A DNA stretch of 64,000 bases, from contig CM030360.1 in NCBI GenBank assembly GCA_017893485.1, positions 7,992,870 through 8,056,869 on the forward strand, written 5' to 3'. Of this stretch, positions 46,361 through 57,655 are shown piece after piece. This stretch comes from Hemerocallis citrina (Eukaryota; Streptophyta; Magnoliopsida; Asparagales; Asphodelaceae). The notes under the pieces were generated by a model. It was not told the DNA's origin. It did no database searches and saw only the letters and a program-made list of their open reading frames with translations. How positions within the stretch are numbered: the stretch's first letter is position 1; each line of letters begins with the position of its first letter. The translations under genes and the position numbers were made by a program.

Positions 46361-47458
46361 ATGTCTGGAAGAGCACGTAATGGCCAAAGCGGGGTAACAG
46401 AAGGCGAGGGTAGCAAGGCCAACAATGCCAACCTCGACATAGGAGTAGAATTTGCCTGATTATACCAAGTGTTGGGAGCGTTCGTAGAAGCGAGCAGAAA
46501 TCAGGCACCGCCGCCAATAGCACCGGGTGTCGCTCAAGGGCACGTAGCTACGGATCCAGTCCGGATGGTCGAATCCTTTAAAAGAATGAAACCCCCAGTC
46601 TTCGAGGGACAGGCGGATCCGACCGCTGCAGATGACTGGGTACACCAAGTAGAAATGGTATTTGAAGTCCTCATGACACCAGACAATAGCAAGGTCCGGT
46701 TGGCTACAATTTTACTAGAAAAGGATGCCGGGGTATGGTGGCAATCCATAATGCGTAGCTGGGGAGAAGAACTAATAACCTGGGCAGAGTTCTTGGAAGA
46801 ATTCAAGGAACATTACTTTCCCTTGGACATACAGGAAGAAAAGACAATGGAATTTCATAATCTGAAACAAGGAAACATGACAGTCAGAGAATACGAAACC
46901 AAGTTCACACAACTGTCGCGTTTTGCGCCCGAAATGGTTCAAGAAGAAGTAAAGAAAGCCAAGAGGTTCGAACAAGGACTTAGGCCTGGATTGAGGTCCA
47001 GGATGGTACCTTTGGGAATCCGCAGGTTCGATAAATTGGTCAGGCGAGCCGCTGCGACAGAAATAGATATGAATCAAGGCCAAGCGCCACAGGGAAGGAC
47101 CGAGGCCTGGAACCGGGGGAAAAGGTCTGCCCCAGCGTCAAAATTCAAGAGGCACGGTAGGAGTCAGAAGTTTCAGAGGACCGGTAACAAGGAAGGAAGG
47201 CAGAAGCCAGGAAGTTGTTTTCTCTGCGGGGAACAGGGACATTTCAAAAATCAATGCCCAAAGAATGAGAAGAGAACGTGCTTCCATTGTGGGAGGGAAG
47301 GACATATCAAGCCAGAGTGCCCCCAATACCTGAAGAATAACAGCAAAGCAGCACCAGAAACCTCCAACAGAGGGAAACAACATCTTCGCCAAGGTCGAGT
47401 ATTTGCCCTAAGGGAAGAAGATGCAGAAAACAATGATGGCATGATCACTGGTATGTGA
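46361..47458 (+). pseudogene. gag of gypsy B (one internal stop)
   Basis: The ATG at 46361 follows TTGATATTCAG, again acceptor-like. A TGA at 46457-46459 interrupts the N-terminal tail; the frame is then open from 46469 to 47458. The retrotransposon-gag core includes KPPVFEGQADPTAADDWV, WAEFLEEFKEHYFP and FNNLKQ-like FHNLKQGNMTVREYETKF. Two CCHC knuckles follow: CFLCGEQGHFKNQC and CFHCGREGHIKPEC. The frame ends with GMITG then M and a stop. The last coding bases before that stop form a GT donor, GGTATGT (see 47451-47542). It forms the capsid and binds genomic RNA. Confidence 0.85.
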
Positions 47459-47542
47459 TGGGTCATTGTAATATGTTTTGGTTGTATTTTGAAGTTTTGC
47501 TTAGAAAGGTATGAATGAAGACTGTAACCCTTTTTGTAACAG
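47451..47542 (+). other. putative intron between gag and pol in gypsy B
   Basis: The donor is ACTG/GTATGTGATG and the acceptor is CCCTTTTTGTAACAG/GAAATG. The 92 nt between are T-rich like plant introns. If removed, the gag frame (position class 2) joins the protease frame (class 1) without a stop and yields a continuous gag-protease junction like that of related single-ORF elements. If retained, gag stops at 47456-47458. This is a computed consequence of the sequence; splicing itself is not shown. Confidence 0.6.
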
Positions 47543-48126
47543 GAAATGTATATATAAATGGAATTTTGGCTACCGTTTTGTTCGATAGTGGATCAACTCA
47601 CTTCTTTGTGTCAAAACCATTCGCAAGAAAGTTAAAATACACGCAAGAGGCAACTCCAGAATTAGCCTTAATGGTAGCTACACCCTCAGGGGCGACCCTC
47701 ACTACAGACCAATGCTACAAAGATTGTGAGCTCGAGATTAACAAGGAGCCCCTAAAGATCGACTTGTTAGAGTTGGATTTCGCCGGAATGGATGCCATTA
47801 TTGGCATGGATTGGATGTCAAGACATGAAGCGCGCATCGACTGCAAGGAAAAAAAGGTGGTCGTTGCCGCTGAAGGAATAGAACTTGTGTTTCGCGGAGG
47901 AAAAAGGCCCGGGGAGATAATGGTGACAGCCACCACGAAAGTAAGGATACCTGAAGAGGTGAAGAAGATACCGGTGGTAAGGAACTTTCCTATAGTATTC
48001 CTAGAAGAATTACCGGGGCTACGCCCACACCGGGACGTAGAATTCAGCATTTCAATTCAACCAGGAAGCGCTCCCAACATCAAAGACGCCTTACAGGATG
48101 GCACCTGTAGAGCAGAACGAAGTTAA
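47515..48126 (+). pseudogene. aspartic protease of gypsy B
   Basis: The protease starts at the putative acceptor (47543) rather than at the ATG at 47515, which lies in the presumed intron. The catalytic motif is FDSGSTHFFVS, and the flap and second half include DLLELDFAGMDAIIGMDWM. The linker to RT (VVRNFPIVFLEELPGL) is standard for the group. An extra base near 48090, compared with gypsy A, throws the frame off just before RT. The aspartate is intact, so the domain could be active if expressed. Confidence 0.85.
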
Positions 48127-49414
48127 GAAACAAGTTGAGGAACTATTGCAAAAAGAACTCATCAGACCAAGTGCATCACCCTGGGGAGCACCAGTTTTAC
48201 TGGTTAAGAAGAAGGATGGATCTGCAAGAATGTGCATCGATTATCGGGAGTTGAACAAGGTCACTATTCGAAACAAGTACCCAATTCCTAGGATCGATGA
48301 TCTGTTTGATCAACTTCAAGGGGCAGCTGTATTTTCCAAAATCGACCTACGGTCCGGTTATCATCAGGTTCGAGTCAAGGAAGAGGATGTACTCAAGACA
48401 GCTTTTCGGACTCGACATGGGCACTACGAATTCTTAGTAATGCCATTCGGAGTAACCAATGCCCCGGCAATCTTTATGGACATGATGAACCGAATTTTGC
48501 GACTGTTTATCGACTCGTTTGTCGTGGTCTTCATCGATGACATTCTAATATACTCGAAGACAGAAGAACAACACGCGGGACATTTAACCACGGTATTAAG
48601 CAAGCTGCAGGAACATCAATTGTACGCCAAACTATCTAAATGTGAGTTCTGGAAGCAGGAAGTTGTGTTCCTTGGCCATATCATTTCTAAGGAGGGAGTG
48701 GCCATGGACCCGCAAAAAATAGAAGCAGTCAAGGAATGGCCACAGCCGAAGACGGTAAAGAAGGTAAGAAGCTTTCTGGGTATGACTGGATACTACCAAA
48801 GGTTTATTCAAAACTATGCCAGGATAGCAGGACCACTCACTGCATTGACCAGGAAGAATCAAAATTTCAACTGGACGACGAAGTGCAAGGAGAGTTTCCA
48901 AGAATTAAAGAACAAATTGATCTCTGCGCCCATTTTGGTCTTGCCTCAAGCTGACAAAGGGTATGTTATCTACAGTGACGCATCATATTTAGGGTTCGGA
49001 TGTGTGCTGATGCAAGAAGGGAGGGTCATAGCTTATGGATCAAAACAGCTCCGACCTCATGAAAAGAACTACCCCACACATGACTTGGAACTGGCGGCCA
49101 TAATCTTTGCCTGGAAACTATGGCGGCATTACGTCTACGGAGCAAGGGTAGAAATGTACACCGACCACAAAAGTTTGAAATACATATACCAGCAAAAAGA
49201 TCTGAATCTACGACAGAGGCGATGGCTGGAAGTTTTGGAAGATATCAGGCCAGAAATCTTGTATCACCCGGGGAAGGCTAATGTAGTAGCTGATGCACTC
49301 AGTCGAAAGAGGAGCATTGCCACAATTACTGCAACAAGAAAAGAGCTAGAAAATGAAATCATACAAGCAGGCATCGAAGTGATTACTCAAGGCTTGAGTA
49401 CGATTTTGGCATAG
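48098..49414 (+). CDS. reverse transcriptase and RNase H of gypsy B (open segment of pol)
   Basis: The 438-codon open frame holds all RT blocks: [60 protein letters not shown] and the catalytic FIDDILIYS. RNase H follows with [31 protein letters not shown] and YTDHKSLKY. The ATG at 48098 is inside the polyprotein and is not a true start. A TAG at 49412-49414 ends the segment, and integrase resumes in the same frame 30 bp later. In a whole element this is the middle of a gag-pol polyprotein. Confidence 0.9.
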   Translation: MAPVEQNEVKKQVEELLQKELIRPSASPWGAPVLLVKKKDGSARMCIDYRELNKVTIRNKYPIPRIDDLFDQLQGAAVFSKIDLRSGYHQVRVKEEDVLKTAFRTRHGHYEFLVMPFGVTNAPAIFMDMMNRILRLFIDSFVVVFIDDILIYSKTEEQHAGHLTTVLSKLQEHQLYAKLSKCEFWKQEVVFLGHIISKEGVAMDPQKIEAVKEWPQPKTVKKVRSFLGMTGYYQRFIQNYARIAGPLTALTRKNQNFNWTTKCKESFQELKNKLISAPILVLPQADKGYVIYSDASYLGFGCVLMQEGRVIAYGSKQLRPHEKNYPTHDLELAAIIFAWKLWRHYVYGARVEMYTDHKSLKYIYQQKDLNLRQRRWLEVLEDIRPEILYHPGKANVVADALSRKRSIATITATRKELENEIIQAGIEVITQGLSTILA

Positions 49415-49444
49415 TTAGTTTTACAACCAAGTCTGAACGAGCAA

Positions 49445-50446
49445 GTGAAGAAGGCTCAGACAGAAGATGCAGAAATTGAGGCACTGAAGAAGCAGGTGAA
49501 TGAGGGGAAACTTTCGGAATTCAATATAAAGGAAGGATCGTTTTGGTTTGACAATAGACTGTGTGTACCGAAGGACAAGAAGGTAAGAGAACAAATCCTG
49601 AAGGAGGCTCACTCCACCCTACTTGCAGTGCACCCTGGAAGCACCAAAATGTATCAGGATGTGAAGCAGCATTACTGGTGGTCTGGGATGAAACGGGACA
49701 TAGCAGAATTTGTGTCCAGATGCTTAACTTGCCAGCAAATCAAAGCCGAAAACCAGAAGCCCGGGGGACTGTTACAACCCTTGCCCATTCCGGAGTGGAA
49801 GTGGGAAAACATTAGTATGGACTTCATCACAGGTATGCCCAGGAGCTCCAAGGGGAACGACTCAATTTGGGTCGTCGTGGATCGGCTAACGAAGTCTGGA
49901 CATTTTTTGCCCGTAAAGACGACCTGGTCACTCGAGAAATTAGCAGAAGTTTACGTTGAGAACATAGTAAAGCTGCATGGAGTGCCAGTATCTATAGTTT
50001 CTGATAGAGACGCAAGGTTTACATCCCGTTTTTGGCAGAGTCTGCATTCAGCCTTGGGAACCAGGACAGATTTCAGTACGACTTTCTACCCCCAGACGGA
50101 TGGACAAACGGAAAGAGTCAATCGAATTCTTGAAGATATGTTGAGAGCCTGCATTATGGATTTCGGTGGAAGCTGGGACAAACATCTACCCTTAGTAGAA
50201 TTTGCCTATAATAATAGTTATCAGGCAAGTATTGGTATGGCTCCATATGAAGCATTGTACGGAAGGAGGTGTAGAACCCCCGTGTGCTGGTACGAAGTGG
50301 GAGAACGCCAGATATTTGGACCAGAGATCGTACAACAAACCACTCAGAAGATCGAGCTTATCCAGAAACGGTTACAAACAGCACAGAGCAGACAGAAGAG
50401 TTACGCTGACAATCAACCGAAGGAAACTGGAATTCGAGGAAGGTGA
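49445..50446 (+). CDS. integrase of gypsy B (open segment of pol)
   Basis: The N-terminal zinc-binding region ends CLTCQQIKAENQKPGG. The catalytic core has SMDFITGMP (first Asp), IVSDRDARFTS (second Asp) and DGQTERVNRILEDM (Glu), so the DDE triad is complete. The tail continues with LPLVEFAYNNSYQ and APYEALYGRRCRTP. A one-base insertion near 50430 ends the frame. It is in frame with RT apart from the TAG at 49412. Confidence 0.9.
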   Translation: MKKAQTEDAEIEALKKQVNEGKLSEFNIKEGSFWFDNRLCVPKDKKVREQILKEAHSTLLAVHPGSTKMYQDVKQHYWWSGMKRDIAEFVSRCLTCQQIKAENQKPGGLLQPLPIPEWKWENISMDFITGMPRSSKGNDSIWVVVDRLTKSGHFLPVKTTWSLEKLAEVYVENIVKLHGVPVSIVSDRDARFTSRFWQSLHSALGTRTDFSTTFYPQTDGQTERVNRILEDMLRACIMDFGGSWDKHLPLVEFAYNNSYQASIGMAPYEALYGRRCRTPVCWYEVGERQIFGPEIVQQTTQKIELIQKRLQTAQSRQKSYADNQPKETGIRGR

Positions 50447-50862
50447 CCAAGTATTTCTCAAAGTCTCACCAACAAAGGGTGTGCTCATATTTGGGAAGGG
50501 TGGAAAATTAGCACCAAGATATATCGGGCCATATAAGATTCTGAAGAGGATCGGGAAGATGGCCTACAAATTGGAGCTACCGACAGAATTGTCCCGAGTA
50601 CATGATGTATTCCACGTCTCGATGTTAAGGAGGTACATACCAGATCCCAGTCATCGACTACCTGAGATTCCTGAGGGTTTGCAAGTGAACCTCTCATACA
50701 AGGAACAACCAGTCAAAATTCTCGACCATCGGGAAAAAAGTGTTGAGGAACAAGACCATTCCAATGGTGAAGGTTCTCTGGAGAAATCAGTTTGTGGAGG
50801 AAGCCACTTGGGAACCAGAGAGCCGCATGAAAGCTTCTTTTCCTGAACTCTTTGAAGAATGA
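50447..50862 (+). pseudogene. integrase C-terminus with chromodomain-like tail of gypsy B
   Basis: After the frameshift the reading continues with FEEGDQVFLKVSPTKGV, LAPRYIGPYKILKRIG and VFHVSMLRRYIPDPSH. Near 50735 an extra A in a poly-A run shifts the frame again, and the final part, including EEATWEPESRM, ends at the TGA 50860-50862. Such tails in plant chromoviruses resemble a chromodomain and are thought to guide integration into heterochromatin. The purine tract AAGGAGGGAGTG follows. Confidence 0.75.
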
Positions 50863-50923
50863 TGTTTCTTCTCTTCCGACTAGGTATAGTTCTGAGGACA
50901 GAACTACTCTAAGGAGGGAGTGA

Positions 50924-53900
50924 TGTAATATCCCAAGGAATTAATAAAATATTTTCTGTGAATATATTTTATTTCCATTAGATTTATATCATGGAAATGA
51001 GTACATAACTATTAAGGTAAATAGCCATTCTTATTTTTTTGTTAAGGGGTTAGGGTTAGGATGGGAGACTTAGGGTTGAGATGACTTAGGGTAAGGACTA
51101 AACCTTAACCTCATCAAACCCTAGAGCTCCATCTTGATGAGATCCAAGGGTGGGAATTCCACATGAAGGAATCTTCTTGATGAAGCCAAAGACCCAACTT
51201 GAAGCTTCTAGGATTCATGTGTTGGCATAAGATCTCACCATCCACCTCCACTCACCCACTCCCATCACATCCTAACCCTACACCTAATGGGTCGGCCTCA
51301 CCATCCCCAAGAAACCCTAGCTCCATTTTTATAAAACCCTTCCCCTCATTTTCTCTTAAGTCATACCTTCTTGTTTTACCTTTCCAAAAAAAAAAAAAAG
51401 AGAAAGTTAGAGAAAAAGGAGAAGGGAGGAGTAGTAGTCAAGGATTGGGAGTGCCAAGGGTCTCACAAGAAGCAAGGAGGAAAGCTACTTAGATCTTCAT
51501 ACAAAGTGGGTGATTTCTCCAACTCATAAAAATCTAGTTTTTATTATTGTATGATTCTTGCATGTAAGAATAACCAAGAAAAATTGTTTGATCATATATG
51601 AATGAGGAACATGTTAAGAAGAGAAGTAGTCCCATGGTAAAATATTCTTTCTCTTCAAAGATTGATTAAAAGAAAACCATGTTCTTGAAGCTTACTTAGA
51701 GAATTGTTATTTCATGAATGGCTAAGAATCTTGAGCCCAAACTTTGGGGGAGTGTTTTTACATGTATCTAGGATCTACATGATTTTTTTTGTAATATTTA
51801 GACGACACTTAGTGGGCCAAACAAGCCCCACATTTTCGGACAGCAAGACCTCTGCAGAAACAGCAGCTTAAGAATTTTTGTCATAGATTCGAAAAATCAT
51901 AGTTAATTATTGACTAAGTATCTTTGGCTGAAATTTTTTGTGGGAACCCATGTATATGTCTAATACTAAAATACCAAATTTCACCTTTTTCTGAAATAGT
52001 TTGCTACCTCAAAAAAATTCCTCAACTCCACTGGTCCAGAGGGTCTGGACTGCAGATTTCTGCAGGTAGGCGCAGTTTCTTAGGTGCATAACTTCGCGGG
52101 TGCTTATTATATCACCTTGAAATTTTGTGAGATACTTATGGTAGGAGTCAACTTGTAGATTCCCGAATCTTAGAATTTTTAGACGACGTTTGATAAGGTT
52201 TCCGAAATAATTCCTAAATACGAGTAAAAGGTTGTCTGAAAAACAGAGGGGATTGTGTATCTTTGGTTAGGGAGCCATAGCTCCATGCATATTAAGAGTT
52301 TAAGCGACATTTTTGGACACATGGTATTGATGGGTGTCTAGCTATAGATTCTAAAATTTCTTGAGCTTTTGATGAGGGGTTGATTTTATATGGAATTTAG
52401 CATGCACAGCGTTCAATACTTGGGCTGATTGCGCAGCTTGTGCATTTTTGATTTTTCTGGATACATGTGTTCGGAATTTGCCCAAGCGTTGCACTAGGGA
52501 TTGGTAGTAGAGACCCTAAGCTTTCCAACGAGCCTAGAAAATCGAAATTCTGAGTTACGCAAGAATTAATGCGATTTTTCTAGCGCTGGACAGATCCAGC
52601 TACCCTTCATGAGTGATATTTTGCATGTGCATGATCTTCCATTTTGCTCTCGAGTGAGGACTGGAGAGTTGGGGGGGGGGGGGGGGGGGGGGGGGTGGTT
52701 GCATGCCCCCATACTCAGTTGTTTCATCCATGCTGATTAAGACGTGGGAAGTGGCGAGCAGGGAGGCTGCATCGCCAGAGCCACCGGCTGGCAGACAAGG
52801 ACTAGGGTTCCGATAAGGGGAACCACTGAGTCTAGGTGTAACCTAGACCGTGGATTAAGCTGTGACCTCTCATAACACGTCTAGATAGAAGTAAGGACCA
52901 TCTAGATATTAGTTCCTAACGATAAGTAATCAGGTGACGTTCTCTCCTGTCAGTAAGGATACACGCTGCGGTGTGTATCCTGCACTGTTGATTCCTGAGG
53001 TACCGTGGTAAGGACTGAATAGGATCCAGGTATATGCTAGTGGACACGAACGGGTTGTACAGGCTGCGGTCCGGTGAAATACAATGCTATAGGTATACTG
53101 CGGTATAACTTTAAGTTCGTCACGACTGTTGAATAGGATCCAGGTATATGCTAGTGGACACGAACGGGTTGTACGGGCTGCGTTCCGGTGAAATACAATG
53201 CTATAGGTATACTGCGGTATATCTTTAAGTTCGTCACGACTGTTGAATAGGATCCAGGTATATGCTAGTGGACACGAACGGGTTGTACGGACTGCGGTCC
53301 GGTGAAATACAATGCTATAGGTATACTGCGGTATATCTTTAAGTTCGTCATGACGGTTGAATAGAATCCAGGTATATGCTAGTGGACACGAACGGGTTGT
53401 ACGGGCTGCGGTCCGGTGAAATACAATGCTATAGGTATACTGCGGTATATCTTTAAGTTCGTCACGGCTTTGAACCCAACCATGTCATACTATCAGGAAC
53501 AGGATGTAGACCTAATTAGAATGCATTGCATAGCGAGGGTTCGAATCCCTAAACTTAGAGACAACAGCTTGACTTGGAAAGTATGTAGTATGGGATGCAT
53601 ATATTTCCCAAGTCTCGCTTGCATTAGACTAAGTACATTTGACTTGCGCATTAGATACTAGAGTATATCATATACGGACGTACTTGATGCAACCCCACCT
53701 CCCCTTTCCCTTTTAGCACTCTTCTCCTGCATTCATGTTTGATTTTAGTTGGTTTGGAAATCGCTGCTTTTATCAGCATTACGTCAGTAGAATTACTGAC
53801 GTGCCCACTCTTTTAGGTACTAGATGCCGACCATGAAGTCCACGAAGGTCCAAGCCTGGTGATGCATCCAAGTGATAGTTCCAAGTGTTCCTTACTCACT

Positions 53901-54091
53901 CCCGATTATATTTCTTTTGTAAAACATGGGTTGTAATTTTTCTGAACCAAGTCTATTGTAACACTTAAACTTGTATATCATGGAATAAGATTCATTTAAT
54001 TTTTCCTGCTTTTCCTGCATTGTGACATGTTATGAAGGGAGAATTCTGGATTATGTCACGAATCATCAGTATAGGGATTCGGGGCGTTACA
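50924..54091 (+). repeat. 3' LTR of gypsy B
   Basis: It matches the 5' LTR over its whole length, including the four 114 bp units (53017-53472). A run of about 25 G at 52671-52695 replaces seven G in the 5' LTR, which explains most of the length difference. Confidence 0.93.
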
Positions 54092-54608
54092 GGGTGTGTA
54101 TTATGTAAGAGGAGAACTTTATCTGAATGGAATGAAAGCTGTTGTTTTGTTCGATACTGGATCCTCTCATACTTTTGTGTCTCCTAAATTTGCTAAAATG
54201 TTGGGAGTTGAACCGAAGATTTTTCCAGGCAAGATCTTAGCAGTAGCTACTCCATCAGGGAAAACTTTAACCATTGATCGGTACTATGCTGATTGCGAGA
54301 TTGTGATTGGGGATAGAATTTTCGGAATTGATCTAATCGAGCTGACTATCTTGGGAGTCGATGTTATCATTGGCATTGATTGGATATCGATGTACAGTGC
54401 AAGCATCGAGTGCAAGACCAAGACGGTAACAATGAAGGCTCCAGGTGCACCTGAAGTCAATTTCCAAGGGAAGAAGAAGTGTTCTAAGCTGGTGGCAGCT
54501 ATCCGCAAGGAAGAGATTCCTGTGGAAGTGCAAAGGATTCCTGTGGTTCGGGACTATCCGACTGTGTTCTTGGATGATTTTCCTGGGTTACCCCGCATCG
54601 TGATGTAG
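54092..54608 (+). pseudogene. aspartic protease of gypsy A
   Basis: It starts directly at the right edge of gypsy B. The catalytic motif is FDTGSSHTFVS, followed by LIELTILGVDVIIGIDWIS and [19 protein letters not shown] one-base loss near 54595 shifts the frame before RT. No gag precedes it on either side of gypsy B, so the upstream deletion is older than the B insertion. Confidence 0.85.
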
Positions 54609-56150
54609 AGTTCAGCATCACCCTTCAACCGGGAAGTGCACCCATTTCTAAGGCACCGTATAGGATGGCTCCAGTGGAATAGGATGAGGTGAAACGGCAG
54701 ATTGAGGAACTGTTGGAGAAAGGCTTTATTCAACCTAGTGCGTTACCTTGGGGAGCACCAGTGCTTTTGGTAAAGAAGAATGATGGATCGATGAGAATGT
54801 GTATCGACTACCGAGAGCTGAATAAGGTCACTGTTCAGAATAAGTATCATATTCTCCGAATTGATGACTAGTTCGATCGTCTTCAAAGAGCAGCTATTTT
54901 CTCCAAAATAGATCTTCGATCAGGATATCACCAAGTTCGAGTGAAAGCGGAAGATGTGCACAAAACTGCATTTAGAACTTGACATGGGCATTACGAATTC
55001 TTAGTTATGCCATTTGGAATGACGAATACACCCGCAATCTTCATGGATTTGATGAACAAATTTCTGAGGCCATTCATTGATTCTTTCGTCGTGGTATTTA
55101 TCGACGATATCCTCGTGTACTCCAAGTTAGAAGAGGAGCACACCGAGCATCTAGCAGCGGTTTTGAAGAAGCTGGAAAAGCAGGAGTTGTATGTCAAGCT
55201 ATCCAAGTGTGATTTCTGAAAATCTGAAGTGGCATTCCTAGGTCACATTCTTTCTAAGGAGGGAGTGGCAACTGATCCTCAGAAGATAGAGGCAGTGAGA
55301 GATTGGTCTAGGCCTACTACAGTAAAGGAAGTCAGAAGTTATCTTGGAATGACTGGATACTACAGGAGATTCAATCAAGGTTATGCTCAATTAACTGTAC
55401 CGCTTACTAGTTTGACCAAGAAGAATGTGAACTTCAAGTGGACTGAGCAATATGAGGCAAGCTTTCAGGAGTTGAAAGAGAAACTAACTACTGCACCTAT
55501 TTTTGCTTTGCCTAGAGCAGGTGTTGACTATGATGTTTACAGCGATGCTTCACATCGTGGGCTTTGTTGTGTCTTAATGGAAGAAGGAAGACTAATCGCT
55601 TATGGGTTTAGGCAACTACGACCGCATGAGAAGAATTACCCGACTCATGATCTAGAGTTGGCTGCGATTATCTTTGTCTTGAAGCAATGGAGGCACTACG
55701 TGTACGGTGAGAAATTGAACATGTACACGGACCACAAGAGTTTGAAGTACATATATCAGCAAAAGGATCTGAATTGAGGCAGCGAAGATGGTTGGAAGTG
55801 CTTGAGGACATGCAACCTGAGATCAAGTATCATCCTGGGAAAGCTAATGTTGTTGCTGATGCACTTAGTCGCAAGAGAAGTTTATCCAGTTTGATTACAA
55901 CTCAGAAGCATCTGGTGGAGGAATTGGATCGAGCAGGTATTGAAGTTTTCTTGCAAGGATTGGGAGCATCTTTAGCTCAGTTGAGGCTTCAGCCTACGTT
56001 GAATGGAAGGATCATTGCAAGTCAAGAGGTTGATGCTGATATCTTGGAGATGAAGGAGCAGGTTGGTGCCGGCAGGTTGCCCGGATTTCAAATCAGGAAT
56101 GGAGTGCTGTGGTTCGGAGATAGACTACGTGTTCCAAATCAGGCGAATCT
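54609..56150 (+). pseudogene. reverse transcriptase and RNase H of gypsy A (many stops)
   Basis: RT blocks are clear: [48 protein letters not shown] and FIDDILVYS. They are interrupted by stops at 54680, 54869, 54980 (R to stop) and 55217 (W to stop). RNase H ([27 protein letters not shown]) is followed by a one-base loss at 55775, after which the frame continues to [11 protein letters not shown] and the linker. The decay is heavier than in gypsy B, which fits A being the older host element. Confidence 0.88.
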
Positions 56151-57107
56151 GAAAGAGAGTATTCTTCAGAGGCACATGCTACTCTTTTGTCTGTACATCC
56201 TGGGAGTACTAAGATGTACAAAGACATCAAACCGCATTTCTAGTGGTCAGGTTTGAAGCGGGATGTGGTTGAATTTGTGGCAAAGTGTGAGGTTTGTCAG
56301 CAAGTCAAAGCCGAGAATCAGAGACCTAGAGGTCTATTACAACCATTACCTATTCCGGAATGGAAGTGGGATAACATCAGTATGGATTTTATTACGGGAT
56401 TGCCCAAGAGTCCTAAAGGCAATGATGTGATTTGGGTTAAAGTCGATCGATTAACCAAGTCCGCTCACTTCTTGGCGATGAAACTCACTGCTTCGATGGA
56501 CAAGTTAGCTGAGTTGTATGTTGGCAAGATCATCAGGCTTCATGGTGTTCCGTCAACTATTGTGTCTGATCGAGATGTGCAGTTTACTTCGCATTTCTGG
56601 AGGAGTCTTCAGACAGCTTTGGGTACCAAGATGGATTTCAGCACTGCTTTTCATCTGCAAACCGATGGGCAGACCGAGAGAGTCAACCGTATTCTTGAGG
56701 ATATGCTTCAGTGTTGTATACTCGACTTTGGATGCAGTTGGAAAAGGCATTTACCCTTGGTAGAGTTTGCTTACAACAACAGTTTTCAGACTAGCATCGG
56801 GATGGCACCGTACGAAGCTCTGTATGGTAGGAAGTGCAGAACACCTGTTTGTTGGTTTGAAGTTGGGGAGCGTCAATTGTTTGGGCCTGAGCTTGTGCAG
56901 CAAACCTCTGAAAAGATTGATCTGATCAGGAAAAGGTTGGTAGAAGCTCAGAGCAGGCAGAAAAGCTATGCAGACAATCGGAGAAGGGACCTTGAGTTTG
57001 AGAAAGGTGACTTCGTCTTTCTGAAAGTATCGCCCAGTAAAGGTGTGATTCGATTTGGCAAAAGCGGGAAGTTAGCCCCGAGGTTTATAGGCCCTATAAG
57101 ATATTGA
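56151..57107 (+). pseudogene. integrase of gypsy A
   Basis: A frameshift near 56180 and a TAG near 56240 break the zinc-binding part (KCEVCQQVKAENQRPRG). From 56253 the core is open: SMDFITGLP, IVSDRDVQFTS and DGQTERVNRILEDM keep the DDE residues. The C-terminal part (DFVFLKVSPSKGVIRFG) runs to a frameshift near 57095. Confidence 0.88.
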
Positions 57108-57421
57108 AAAGGGTCGAGAAAACTGCTTACCAGCTTGAATTACCGGAAGAGTTATCTCAGGTGAACAATGTCTTTCATGTGTCTATGCTGAGAGGTTATA
57201 TTCCAGATCCGAGTCATCATTTGCCTGAAGTGCCGGAAGGTTTGCATTTGGATCTCAATTACATCGAGTCTCCTGTCGAGATTGTTGATCGTCGAGATAA
57301 AGTCTTGAGGAATAAGACGATACCGATGGTCAAGGTAGTCTGGAGAAACCATTTGGCTGAAGAGGCTACTTGGGAGTCTAAGGAGAGGATGTTGAAGGAT
57401 TATCCCGAGCTTTTTGCTTGA
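57104..57421 (+). pseudogene. integrase C-terminus with chromodomain-like tail of gypsy A
   Basis: The frame has NNVFHVSMLRGYIPDPSHHL, then VEIVDRRDKVLRNKTIPMV and EEATWESKERML before the stop TGA at 57420-57422. It is the uninterrupted counterpart of 50447-50862 in gypsy B. The purine tract GGACAG...AAGGAGGGAGT lies at 57490-57515, directly before the 3' LTR. Confidence 0.8.
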
Positions 57422-57515
57422 TTTGTATTTTGTATTTTCTTGTACTTGTTGGGAGTGTTTTGTTCTTGCTCTTGGCTGTAGTTCTGGGGACAGAACTATT
57501 CTAAGGAGGGAGTAT

Positions 57516-57619
57516 TGTAATACCCCGATTTTTATTTACGAAAATTACTAATTTTTGCACGTATTGTGCACGTGCAATTTTTGTAGTGTGAAATCTTATA
57601 ATTACATTCAATATGGATA

Positions 57620-57655
<36 letters not shown>

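Larger units (their letters stand above)
42253..54091 (+). mobile_element. gypsy B: complete chromovirus-type (Tekay/Del-like) element, TSD GGGTG
   Basis: LTRs of 3152 and 3168 bp start TGTAATATCCC and end GTTACA. GGGTG is duplicated at 42248-42252 and 54092-54096. The order is primer site, small coiled-coil ORF, gag with two zinc knuckles, protease, RT, RNase H, integrase, chromodomain-like tail, purine tract. The LTRs look about 98-99% alike by eye, so it is a rather recent insertion. Pol is nonetheless broken by single-base insertions near 48090, 50430 and 50735 and by a TAG at 49412. It lies inside gypsy A. Confidence 0.94.

Noticed and set aside
52671..52695. G-run as a G-quadruplex regulator
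   Set aside because: The homopolymer varies between otherwise near-identical LTRs and may be slippage or base-calling error; no conserved G-tract pattern is seen.
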